NCBI GenBank assembly: GCA_021781095.1
Contig: JAJXXM010000200.1
Coordinates: 1-5,061, forward strand
Direction: 5' to 3'
Source: a bacterium
GTDB lineage: Bacteria; Eremiobacterota; Eremiobacteria; Baltobacterales; Baltobacteraceae
Length of the DNA: 5,061 bases
Position 1 is the first letter of the stretch. Every line of letters starts with the position of its first letter. The notes below the pieces were generated by a model that had not been told where the DNA came from, ran no database searches, and worked only from the letters and a program-made list of their open reading frames with translations. This document shows positions 1 through 5,061 of the stretch, in pieces. The translations under genes and the position numbers were made by a program.

Positions 1-90
1 CTGCGCGAATTCGTGCGCGAGCGAAAACATTGCATCGACTTCCTCGTTAGTGAGGTCGTCGATATCGAGCAGGCTACGCGTCGTCGTCAA
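1..90 (-). CDS. pyrB: Aspartate carbamoyltransferase catalytic subunit, N-terminal 30 residues (partial)
   Basis: Only the first 30 codons lie in the window; the gene continues past the left edge. They read as MTTTRSLLDIDDLTN followed by EEVDAMFSLAHEFAQ, which matches the usual start of PyrB: a short leader, a Leu-rich 'LL.I.DL' stretch, then a helix ending in A..F. ATCase joins carbamoyl phosphate to aspartate in the cytosol, the first committed step of de novo UMP synthesis. The start chosen is TTG at 90-88, because no ATG or GTG occurs in frame between here and the left edge apart from an internal ATG at codon 17, and because a GAGG lies 9 nt upstream. The frame overlaps the end of pyrR by 17 nt, which fits the common pyrR-pyrB gene order. 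None of the PRPP-independent catalytic motifs of ATCase (such as the carbamoyl-phosphate STRT loop) is reached, so identity rests on the N-terminus plus context. Confidence 0.75.
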   Translation of the reverse strand, partial: MTTTRSLLDIDDLTNEEVDAMFSLAHEFAQ

Positions 91-610
91 CGAGCAAGAC
101 CTCGTCGGTCGCGGCGGGCGTCGGATGTAAGGTCACGACCACGCGCTCGCGACGGCTCGTGGGAATGCGACGTCCGACGTAATCGCCTTGGACCGGTAAC
201 TCGCGAAGGCCGCGATCGACGAGGACGCAAAGGCGAATCGCCGAAGGCCGACCGAGATCGATCAACGCGTCGAGAGCGCTGCGAACCGTTCGTCCCGTAA
301 AGAGCACGTCGTCGACGATCACCAACGACCGGCCGTCGACCGCGTCGGGGATCTGCGACTCCGGAAGTGCGTGCACGACGTTATCGTCGCGATAGAGATT
401 GACGTTGAGATAGCCCAACGTGGGTGCGACGCCGCTGATGCGTTCGATATGCGCCGCGAGCCGCTGCGCGAGCGCCTCGCCGCCGCGACGGATTCCGAAG
501 AGTTCGATCCCCTTTCGCGCGTCCTCCGGCTCTAAAATCTCGTGCGCGAGCCGCGCGATTATCCGTTCGATCTCCTCGGCCCCGACGAGCCGTCGACTGC
601 GTGCACTCAT
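74..610 (-). CDS. pyrR: PyrR: pyrimidine operon regulator / uracil phosphoribosyltransferase
   Basis: The protein is 178 aa, the family's normal length. PyrR is a type I phosphoribosyltransferase fold protein that makes UMP from uracil and PRPP, and in many bacteria binds pyr mRNA in a UMP/PRPP-dependent way to repress the pyr genes. The PRPP-binding signature is clear at residues 96-108 (LVIVDDVLFTGRT). Other PyrR hallmarks are NLYRDD at 71-76, the VDRGLRELP segment at 131-139 and IPTSRRERV at 149-157. The first PRPP-site loop reads GIRRGG (39-44) where Bacillus has GIKTRG. Compared from memory with the RNA-contacting residues of B. subtilis PyrR, His23, Arg136 and Arg147 keep a matching side chain, while Ala19 and Gln141 replace Thr18 and Arg146, so the RNA-binding role is less certain than the enzyme fold. 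The ATG start overlaps the valS stop (ATGA) and has a strong GGAGG 7 nt upstream. Downstream it overlaps pyrB by 17 nt. Confidence 0.95.
   Translation of the reverse strand: MSARSRRLVGAEEIERIIARLAHEILEPEDARKGIELFGIRRGGEALAQRLAAHIERISGVAPTLGYLNVNLYRDDNVVHALPESQIPDAVDGRSLVIVDDVLFTGRTVRSALDALIDLGRPSAIRLCVLVDRGLRELPVQGDYVGRRIPTSRRERVVVTLHPTPAATDEVLLVDDDA
100..103 (-). promoter_or_regulatory. Shine-Dalgarno GAGG for pyrB
   Basis: On the minus strand GAGG is followed by 9 nt and then the TTG at 90-88. It lies inside the last codons of pyrR. It supports the TTG start and means pyrB ribosomes load on the pyrR coding sequence. Confidence 0.5.
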
Positions 611-3216
611 TTGCCTGCCTCCATCGCGGAGAGCGCCTCGCGCGCCCGCCGTAGATCGTTACGATATCCATCGAGTTTCGCTCGTTCGGCACCGACGACC
701 TCGGCGGCCGCTCGCGCCACAAACGCCTCGTTTGCCAACTTCTTCTCCGAGCGGGCGACCTCGGCGAGCAATCGTTCGACCTCCCGTCGGTAGCGTTCGG
801 TCATTTGTTCGCGTGGAGCCTCGACGCTCACCGCATCGAGCGCCGCGATCGCATCCCCGCCCGCAGCCTCGCTTTCGAGACCCGTCGCGACGCCGAAGTG
901 CAGCACCAACGCGCGGAGCTCTTCGGGAAGATTCGCCGGAATCCGGAGGTTCATCGGCGCGCGTGGAGCGAGGCCGTAGGCGACCCGATCGTTGCGAATG
1001 CGTTCGATGCATCGCTGGAACGCCTCGAATTCCGCGACGGCGCGCGCATCTTCGGCGCATTCGAAGGCATCGGGCCAGGCCGCGGTGACGATACTCTCGC
1101 CGTCGTGCGGGAGCGACTGCCACACCTCTTCGGTGATGAACGGCGCGATCGGGTGCAAGAGGCGCATCGACGCGTTGAGCACGTACGAGAGGACCGACGC
1201 CCGCGTCGCGCGCGCCTCGGGCATCTTCGTCGCCTCGATATACCAATCGCAGAGTTCGTACCACACGAAGCGCCAGAGCGTCTCGACCGCGTTCCCGAAA
1301 TCGAAACCATCGAAGAGCGCGCTGGTCCGCTCGATGGTCGCTCGCAAACGCGCCACGATCCAGCGATCGGCGAGCGTCCGCTCGGCCGGCAGCGGCAACT
1401 GCATCGCCCCCGGAAGCCCCTCGGGAAGCGCGCGAGCGTACCGCAACGCATTCCAAATCTTGCTGTTGAAATTCCGCGCCTCTTCGCAACGCGACTCTTG
1501 AAAACGAATCTCTTGTCCTTCGAGCCGCATCTGGCGCAAGATGCCGACGCGAAACGCGTCGGCGCCGTATTTCACGACTAAGTCCATCGGGTCGATCGCA
1601 TTCCCGAGCGACTTACTCATCTTCCGGCCCTGTGCGTCGAAGACCAACGGCGTGACGAAGACCGTGGGGAACGGCAAACGGTCGAGGAGGTGAAGCCCCA
1701 TCATGACCATACGCGCCACCCATAGAAAGATAATCTCGCCGCCGGTAATCAACACACTGGTGGGATACCAGTGCTCGAGTTCGGGTGTCGAAGCCGGCCA
1801 ACCGAGAATCGAGAAAGGCCAGAGCGCGCTGCTAAACCAGGTGTCGAGGGTGTCGGGATCTCGCGTTAGCGAGGCGCCTGCGTGATCGCGTTGCGCGATC
1901 GCCCGCGCCTCCTCTTCATCGTGCGCGACGACGATCGAGCCGTCGGGCGTATACCAGACCGGGAGTTGGTGCCCCCACCACACCTGTCGCGAAATATTCC
2001 AATCGCGAATCTGCTCGAGCCATTGCTCGTACGTGCGCCCGTAGCGCTCCGGAACGAATCGGAGCCGTCCTTCGCGGTACGCGGCCAATGCGGGCTTCGC
2101 CAGCGACTCCATCCGCACGAACCATTGCAGCGAGAGCATCGGCTCGACGACCTCGCCGCTGCGTTCGCTTCGAGCGATCGCCATCCGATGCGCGCGCTCT
2201 TCCAGCAACGCGCCCGACGCGCGAAGGTCGGCGAGAATGCGGTCGCGCGCGACGTAGCGATCGAGCCCGTCGTAGGGCCCGACCTCGATCTCCGCACCGC
2301 TGATGCGCGCGTGAAGATCGAAAATCGAGGGCATCGGCAAATCGTGACGACGACCGATTTCGTAATCGACGGCATCGTTCGCCGGCGTGACCTTCACCGC
2401 CCCGGTCCCAAAACTCGGATCGACGGCGTCGTCGGCGATCACCGGTATCGCACGGCCGGTCAACGGCATAACGACCTGCGAGCCGATGAGTGCGCCATAG
2501 CGTTCGTCGTTGGGATGGACCGCAATCGCCACGTCGCCGAGCATCGTTTCGGGGCGCGTCGTCGCAACGACGATGCCCTCCCCTCCGTCGACGCCGCGAT
2601 AGCGAACGAACCAGAGCGTCGCATCGCATTCTTCGCGATCGATCTCTGCATCGGAGAGCGTCGTCTGCGATTTGGGATCCCAGTGAATTAACCGCTTCCC
2701 CCGATAGATGAGTCCTTCGCGATAGAGGCGCACGAAGGCGTCGCAGACCGCTGCGGAGAGCCCTTCATCCATGGTGAAGCGCGAACGTTCCCAATCGGGG
2801 CCGAAGCCCAACGTGCGAAACTGTCCCTCGATCGTTCCGCCGTACTCGTTCGCCCACGCCCACGCGCGCTCGAGATACTTCGGGCGCCCGAGCGACTCGC
2901 GACTCTCGCCGTTCTTTGCCAACTCGCGCACGAGGACCGATTCCGTAGCGATCGCCGCATGATCGGTGCCGGGTAGCCAATCGGCGTTGTCGCCGAGCAT
3001 GCGATGATACCGCGTGAGAATATCCATCGGCGTATAGGTCGAGCCGTGACCGAGGTGAGCCCGACCGGTAACGTTGGGCGGCGGCATCGCGATAACGAAC
3101 GGCGGGCGCGCGGGGTCGGGCTCCTCATGAAAAAGGCCCTTCTCTTCCCACCACGCATAGCGCGACGCTTCGACGCGTTGCGGATCGTAGGTAGCCGGCA
3201 ATTCCTCGTTCGTCAT
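607..3216 (-). CDS. valS: Valyl-tRNA synthetase
   Basis: This 869-aa cytosolic class Ia enzyme attaches valine to tRNAVal and hydrolyses mischarged Thr-tRNAVal. Seen in order: PPPNVTGRAHLGH with the HIGH-type motif HLGH at 54-57; LPGTDHA at 81-87; the CP1 editing domain with TTRPET at 219-224 and KVTPAND at 275-281; WNISRQVWWGHQLPVWY at 406-422; DTWFSSALWPFS at 458-469; KMSKS at 532-536; the anticodon-binding region with ARNFNSKIWNA at 580-590; and a C-terminal coiled-coil arm from about 806 with KKLANEAFVARAAAEVV. The zinc-knuckle cysteines of Thermus-type ValRS are absent (SERSG at 350-354). Editing-pocket positions Arg221, Phe269, Lys275, Thr277, Asp281 and Asp284 are all present; Asn280 replaces the usual His. 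The start is ATG at 3216, since the reading frame stays open 49 codons further upstream only as antisense-free overlap with the MFS gene and the family N-terminus begins here. It starts 7 nt after the MFS stop, with only a weak GAGCGAG-like site, so coupled re-initiation is likely. Its TGA overlaps the pyrR ATG. Confidence 0.97.
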   Translation of the reverse strand: MTNEELPATYDPQRVEASRYAWWEEKGLFHEEPDPARPPFVIAMPPPNVTGRAHLGHGSTYTPMDILTRYHRMLGDNADWLPGTDHAAIATESVLVRELAKNGESRESLGRPKYLERAWAWANEYGGTIEGQFRTLGFGPDWERSRFTMDEGLSAAVCDAFVRLYREGLIYRGKRLIHWDPKSQTTLSDAEIDREECDATLWFVRYRGVDGGEGIVVATTRPETMLGDVAIAVHPNDERYGALIGSQVVMPLTGRAIPVIADDAVDPSFGTGAVKVTPANDAVDYEIGRRHDLPMPSIFDLHARISGAEIEVGPYDGLDRYVARDRILADLRASGALLEERAHRMAIARSERSGEVVEPMLSLQWFVRMESLAKPALAAYREGRLRFVPERYGRTYEQWLEQIRDWNISRQVWWGHQLPVWYTPDGSIVVAHDEEEARAIAQRDHAGASLTRDPDTLDTWFSSALWPFSILGWPASTPELEHWYPTSVLITGGEIIFLWVARMVMMGLHLLDRLPFPTVFVTPLVFDAQGRKMSKSLGNAIDPMDLVVKYGADAFRVGILRQMRLEGQEIRFQESRCEEARNFNSKIWNALRYARALPEGLPGAMQLPLPAERTLADRWIVARLRATIERTSALFDGFDFGNAVETLWRFVWYELCDWYIEATKMPEARATRASVLSYVLNASMRLLHPIAPFITEEVWQSLPHDGESIVTAAWPDAFECAEDARAVAEFEAFQRCIERIRNDRVAYGLAPRAPMNLRIPANLPEELRALVLHFGVATGLESEAAGGDAIAALDAVSVEAPREQMTERYRREVERLLAEVARSEKKLANEAFVARAAAEVVGAERAKLDGYRNDLRRAREALSAMEAGK
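618..622 (-). promoter_or_regulatory. Shine-Dalgarno GGAGG for pyrR
   Basis: GGAGG lies 7 nt before the pyrR ATG on the minus strand, inside the final codons of valS (Met-Glu-Ala near the C-terminus). It is the strongest ribosome binding site in the window and fixes the pyrR start. It could allow pyrR to be translated at a different rate from valS despite the 4-nt overlap. Confidence 0.8.
618..645 (-). promoter_or_regulatory. Possible small hairpins that could mask the pyrR ribosome binding site
   Basis: In the mRNA (minus strand), CUCC at 631-628 can pair with GGAG at 622-619 across a 5-nt loop GCGAU, with an added U·G pair (632/618); this would cover the pyrR Shine-Dalgarno. Just upstream, GCGC (645-642) can pair with GCGC (636-633) across a loop GCGAG. 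Both stems are only 4-5 bp and GC-rich coding DNA makes such stems often by chance, so this is a candidate only. The loops do not match the PyrR-binding loop motif (CNGNGA) that I know from Bacillus. Confidence 0.25.
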
Positions 3217-3223
3217 GCTCGCT

Positions 3224-4627
3224 CTATAATACGCCGTCGACCAACATCGCTTCGAGCGAGCGATTTCGGCCTTCGACGCCGTAGCGCAGCCACCAGAGCA
3301 GCGCGATCGAGCCGACGGCAAAGATCGCCGCCATCGCCACAAAGACCGGGGCGACGCCCGCACGCGCGAAGAGCGCGTAGAACGCCAACGGTGCGGCGAT
3401 CGCTCCGACGCGCCCCACCGCGACCGAGAGGCCGATACCGGTCGCTCGCAGGTGCGTCGGAAAGAGTTCGCTCGTAATCACGTACGCGCCCGAACCGACC
3501 CACGCGCTGAAGGTGCTGAATACCGCGAAGGCGGCAACGAAGGTCGCGGTACTGCCGAGCCCGAGGGCGAGTGCGAGCGATCCCAGCGCCGCCAGCGTGA
3601 AGCCGAGCAGCATGGTGGGGCGACGCCCCCAACGATCCATTAGCAGCGAGGAGACCACCTGACCGCTCAGGCCGCAGAATGCGCCCAACAAATAGAGGAG
3701 CGGTATCTCTTGTCCGTGCATGCCGACGGCGGGGAAGATCGCGATGCCGGCGATGGCGAGAATGCCGTAATACGGCATCACCTGCGCGAGATTGACGACG
3801 AATGCAAACAATAACCGACGTGGCGTCGCGCGGAAGAGCTCCGCGATCTGTCCGAAATAACCCGTCGCCGGAAGCAACGGCGTAAATTCGATCGGCAGGT
3901 CGGGGTCGACGACGGTCGCGGCGCCGCTCGCGGCTTCGACGACCGCAACGATCTCGCGCGCCTCGGCGACGCGACCGCGCGCGAGTAACCAGCGAGGCGA
4001 CTCCGGGACGAATCGGCGCACGATCAACACCCCGATCGCCAAAAGCGCTCCGAACCAAAACACGAGCCTCCAGGTCGCACCGCCGACGTTTCCGAGCGCG
4101 TAGAGGGCGATGCTCGAGGCGGCGATCGCCCCGATATTCCAAGAAGCGTTGATTAGTCCGTCGGTGCGGCCGCGAAAGCGCGCCGGAACGAATTCGTCGA
4201 TCGCGCAATTGATCGCAGAAAATTCGCCGCCGATGCCGATACCGGTGAGGAAGCGAAAAAATGCGAGCGAGAGATAATTCCACGAAAACCCGGTAAGGAT
4301 CGTCGCCACGGCGTAGATCGCGAGCGTCACCATAAAGAGGCGCTTGCGCCCGAGACGATCGGCGAGCTCGCCGAAGACCAACGCGCCGACGAGCATGCCG
4401 ATGGTATAGATGGGGTTGACCCACGCCGCCAAACTCGCGCTAAAGTGCAGGTGTGAAGCGATACTCGAGAGCACCGGGCCCACGATCGCCGTCTCGAAAC
4501 CGTCGAGCACCCACGCGATGCCGAGCGCGACGGCGATACGCGTGTGCATCGGCGACCATGCGAGCGAATCGAGGCGCGACAGTAACGTCGGTTTCGAAGG
4601 CGACGACGCGGTGGTAGATGACGGCAC
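3224..4627 (-). CDS. MFS transporter, sugar-porter-like, substrate unknown
   Basis: A 467-aa inner-membrane protein with about 12 hydrophobic segments, estimated at residues 31-53, 68-88, 96-114, 117-139, 159-179, 185-204, 271-300, 309-329, 338-357, 361-384, 397-421 and 427-447, and a cytoplasmic central loop at 205-270. The MFS loop 2-3 signature GELADRLGRKRL is at 86-97, with its second-half copy DRWGRRP at 331-337. VPESPRWLL (207-215) and ELFPTHLRATG (387-397) are signatures of the sugar porter/metabolite-proton symporter branch. Acidic residues in TM1 (Asp42, Glu45 in LDGFETAIVG) and TM4 (Glu135 in GIGGEF) could serve in proton coupling; that is inference. The substrate cannot be read from sequence: sugars, aromatic acids and other small metabolites are all carried by relatives. 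The start is uncertain: GTG at 4627 gives a normal cytoplasmic leader, GTG at 4636 and ATG at 4549 are alternatives, and none has a clear Shine-Dalgarno. It is the first gene of the minus-strand unit and ends 7 nt before valS. Confidence 0.9.
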   Translation of the reverse strand: MPSSTTASSPSKPTLLSRLDSLAWSPMHTRIAVALGIAWVLDGFETAIVGPVLSSIASHLHFSASLAAWVNPIYTIGMLVGALVFGELADRLGRKRLFMVTLAIYAVATILTGFSWNYLSLAFFRFLTGIGIGGEFSAINCAIDEFVPARFRGRTDGLINASWNIGAIAASSIALYALGNVGGATWRLVFWFGALLAIGVLIVRRFVPESPRWLLARGRVAEAREIVAVVEAASGAATVVDPDLPIEFTPLLPATGYFGQIAELFRATPRRLLFAFVVNLAQVMPYYGILAIAGIAIFPAVGMHGQEIPLLYLLGAFCGLSGQVVSSLLMDRWGRRPTMLLGFTLAALGSLALALGLGSTATFVAAFAVFSTFSAWVGSGAYVITSELFPTHLRATGIGLSVAVGRVGAIAAPLAFYALFARAGVAPVFVAMAAIFAVGSIALLWWLRYGVEGRNRSLEAMLVDGVL

Positions 4628-4700
4628 GGCGCGCACTGTTGTCTGCGCGCGCGCAAATCGCCTGCAGGCAGGGGCGCGAGTGCGCTCGAAGCGCGCCACG
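4628..4700. promoter_or_regulatory. Divergent intergenic region with two perfect palindromes
   Basis: This 73-bp gap separates the MFS gene (leftward) from surE (rightward), so it is the only place in the window where the promoters of both units could sit, unless they lie inside genes. It holds the 12-bp palindrome TGCGCGCGCGCA at 4644-4655 and, 4 bp later, the 10-bp palindrome GCCTGCAGGC at 4660-4669. A third short inverted repeat, GCGCT-cga-AGCGC, is at 4682-4694. I see no convincing -10/-35 pair in either direction and no Shine-Dalgarno for either gene. An operator role is possible but unproven. Confidence 0.35.
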
Positions 4701-5061
4701 ATGCGTACCCCGACGATCTTGCTCACCAACGACGATGGAATCGCTTCGCCCGGCTTGCACGCGCTCGCGCTCGCGCTCGCGGAGATCGCCCGGATCGTCG
4801 TCGTCGGCCCCGACGGCAACCGCAGCGGCGTGAGCCACGCGATCACGACCGGTGATTCCGTCGGCGTCACGCCGTACCACGATATCGAGGGCATCCGTGC
4901 CTACGCCTGTACCGGGACGCCGGCGGATTGCGCGGTGATCGGTATCGGCGAGCTCTGCGGCGAGCGCCCCGATCTCGTCGTCAGCGGCATCAACGACGGC
5001 CCCAACCTCGCCGACGATGTGAACTACTCCGGGACGGTCGCCGGCGCCGTCGAGGCGGTCC
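4701..5061 (+). CDS. surE: 5'/3'-nucleotidase SurE (partial, N-terminal 120 residues)
   Basis: The gene runs off the right edge; about half of a typical roughly 250-aa SurE is present. SurE is a cytosolic metal-dependent phosphatase that removes phosphate from nucleoside 5'- and 3'-monophosphates and is linked in many bacteria to stress and stationary-phase survival. The diagnostic motifs are in place: ILLTNDDG at 6-13 with metal-binding Asp11 and Asp12; PDGNRSGVSHAIT at 37-49 with Ser42; GTPADC at 72-77; and VVSGINDGPNLADDVNYSGTV at 93-113 with Asn98 as the expected metal ligand. The most usual form of the last motif has Arg or His where Asp99 stands and Gly where Ala104 stands; these are mild variants. 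ATG at 4701 is chosen because the conserved core starts 5 residues later. No clear Shine-Dalgarno precedes it. A (GCGCTC)3 microrepeat at 4761-4778 encodes an Ala-Leu run in helix 1. It is transcribed away from the MFS-valS-pyrR-pyrB unit. Confidence 0.95.
   Translation, partial: MRTPTILLTNDDGIASPGLHALALALAEIARIVVVGPDGNRSGVSHAITTGDSVGVTPYHDIEGIRAYACTGTPADCAVIGIGELCGERPDLVVSGINDGPNLADDVNYSGTVAGAVEAV

Noticed and set aside
420..2691. Long plus-strand open frames (for example 420-1088, 805-1581, 1882-2691)
   Set aside because: They are antisense to pyrR/valS, rich in Arg, Pro and Ser with no recognisable domain, and are expected from high G+C codon bias on the other strand.
3217..3223. T-box or other riboswitch before valS
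   Set aside because: Only 7 nt separate valS from the upstream gene, so there is no leader to hold one.
3217..3235. TATAAT at 3225-3230 on the plus strand, and TATTAT on the minus strand, as a promoter for valS
   Set aside because: The plus-strand copy points away from valS and into its antisense; the minus-strand version is only about 10 nt from the valS ATG and coincides with the last codons and stop of the MFS gene, with no -35 partner seen.
3217..3363. A 49-codon upstream extension of the valS frame
   Set aside because: It overlaps the MFS coding sequence, is Arg/Ser-rich and unlike any ValRS N-terminus; the family start MTNEELPATYDPQ fits the ATG at 3216.
3213..4424. A 403-codon minus-strand frame overlapping the MFS gene
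   Set aside because: It is an Arg-rich out-of-frame reading of the MFS gene without domain signatures.
4761..4778. (GCGCTC)3 microrepeat in surE
   Set aside because: It simply encodes an Ala-Leu alternation in the first helix of SurE; no sign of a phase-variable or mobile role.
4628..4894. An upstream extension of the MFS frame to an ATG at 4894
   Set aside because: It runs antisense through the clear surE coding sequence and has no membrane or family signal; MFS proteins of this type begin shortly before TM1.

Overview
This is a GC-rich bacterial window (roughly 60% G+C by eye, strong preference for GCG, ATC, TCG and CGx codons), almost fully coding, with five protein genes and no mobile element, CRISPR array or RNA gene that I can see. 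The host cannot be fixed from this sequence. Codon style, an MFS protein of a type I associate with Acidobacteria-like and candidate-phylum soil bacteria, and a PyrR next to pyrB would fit a free-living soil lineage such as Eremiobacterota/WPS-2. That is a low-confidence inference.

Layout from right to left on the minus strand: a 12-helix major facilitator transporter (3224-4627), valyl-tRNA synthetase valS (607-3216), the pyrimidine regulator/uracil phosphoribosyltransferase pyrR (74-610), and the first 30 codons of pyrB, aspartate carbamoyltransferase (1-90, runs off the left edge). The junctions are very tight: 7 nt between MFS and valS, a 4-nt ATGA overlap between valS and pyrR, and a 17-nt overlap between pyrR and pyrB. 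This indicates a single transcript with translational coupling. On the plus strand, surE (4701 to beyond 5061, cut by the right edge) is transcribed divergently from the MFS gene across a 73-bp gap, which holds two adjacent perfect palindromes.

Functionally the minus-strand unit combines tRNAVal charging with control and entry of de novo pyrimidine synthesis (PyrR plus ATCase), headed by a transporter of unknown substrate. SurE is a nucleoside-monophosphate phosphatase, so much of the window touches nucleotide metabolism, although the surE link is only by proximity. There is no untranslated space around pyrR or pyrB for a classical PyrR attenuator, and PyrR keeps only some of the basic residues known to contact RNA in Bacillus. 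How, or whether, it regulates is the most interesting open point. I found no clearly new biological system; the rest is well-known housekeeping families in an uncommon arrangement.
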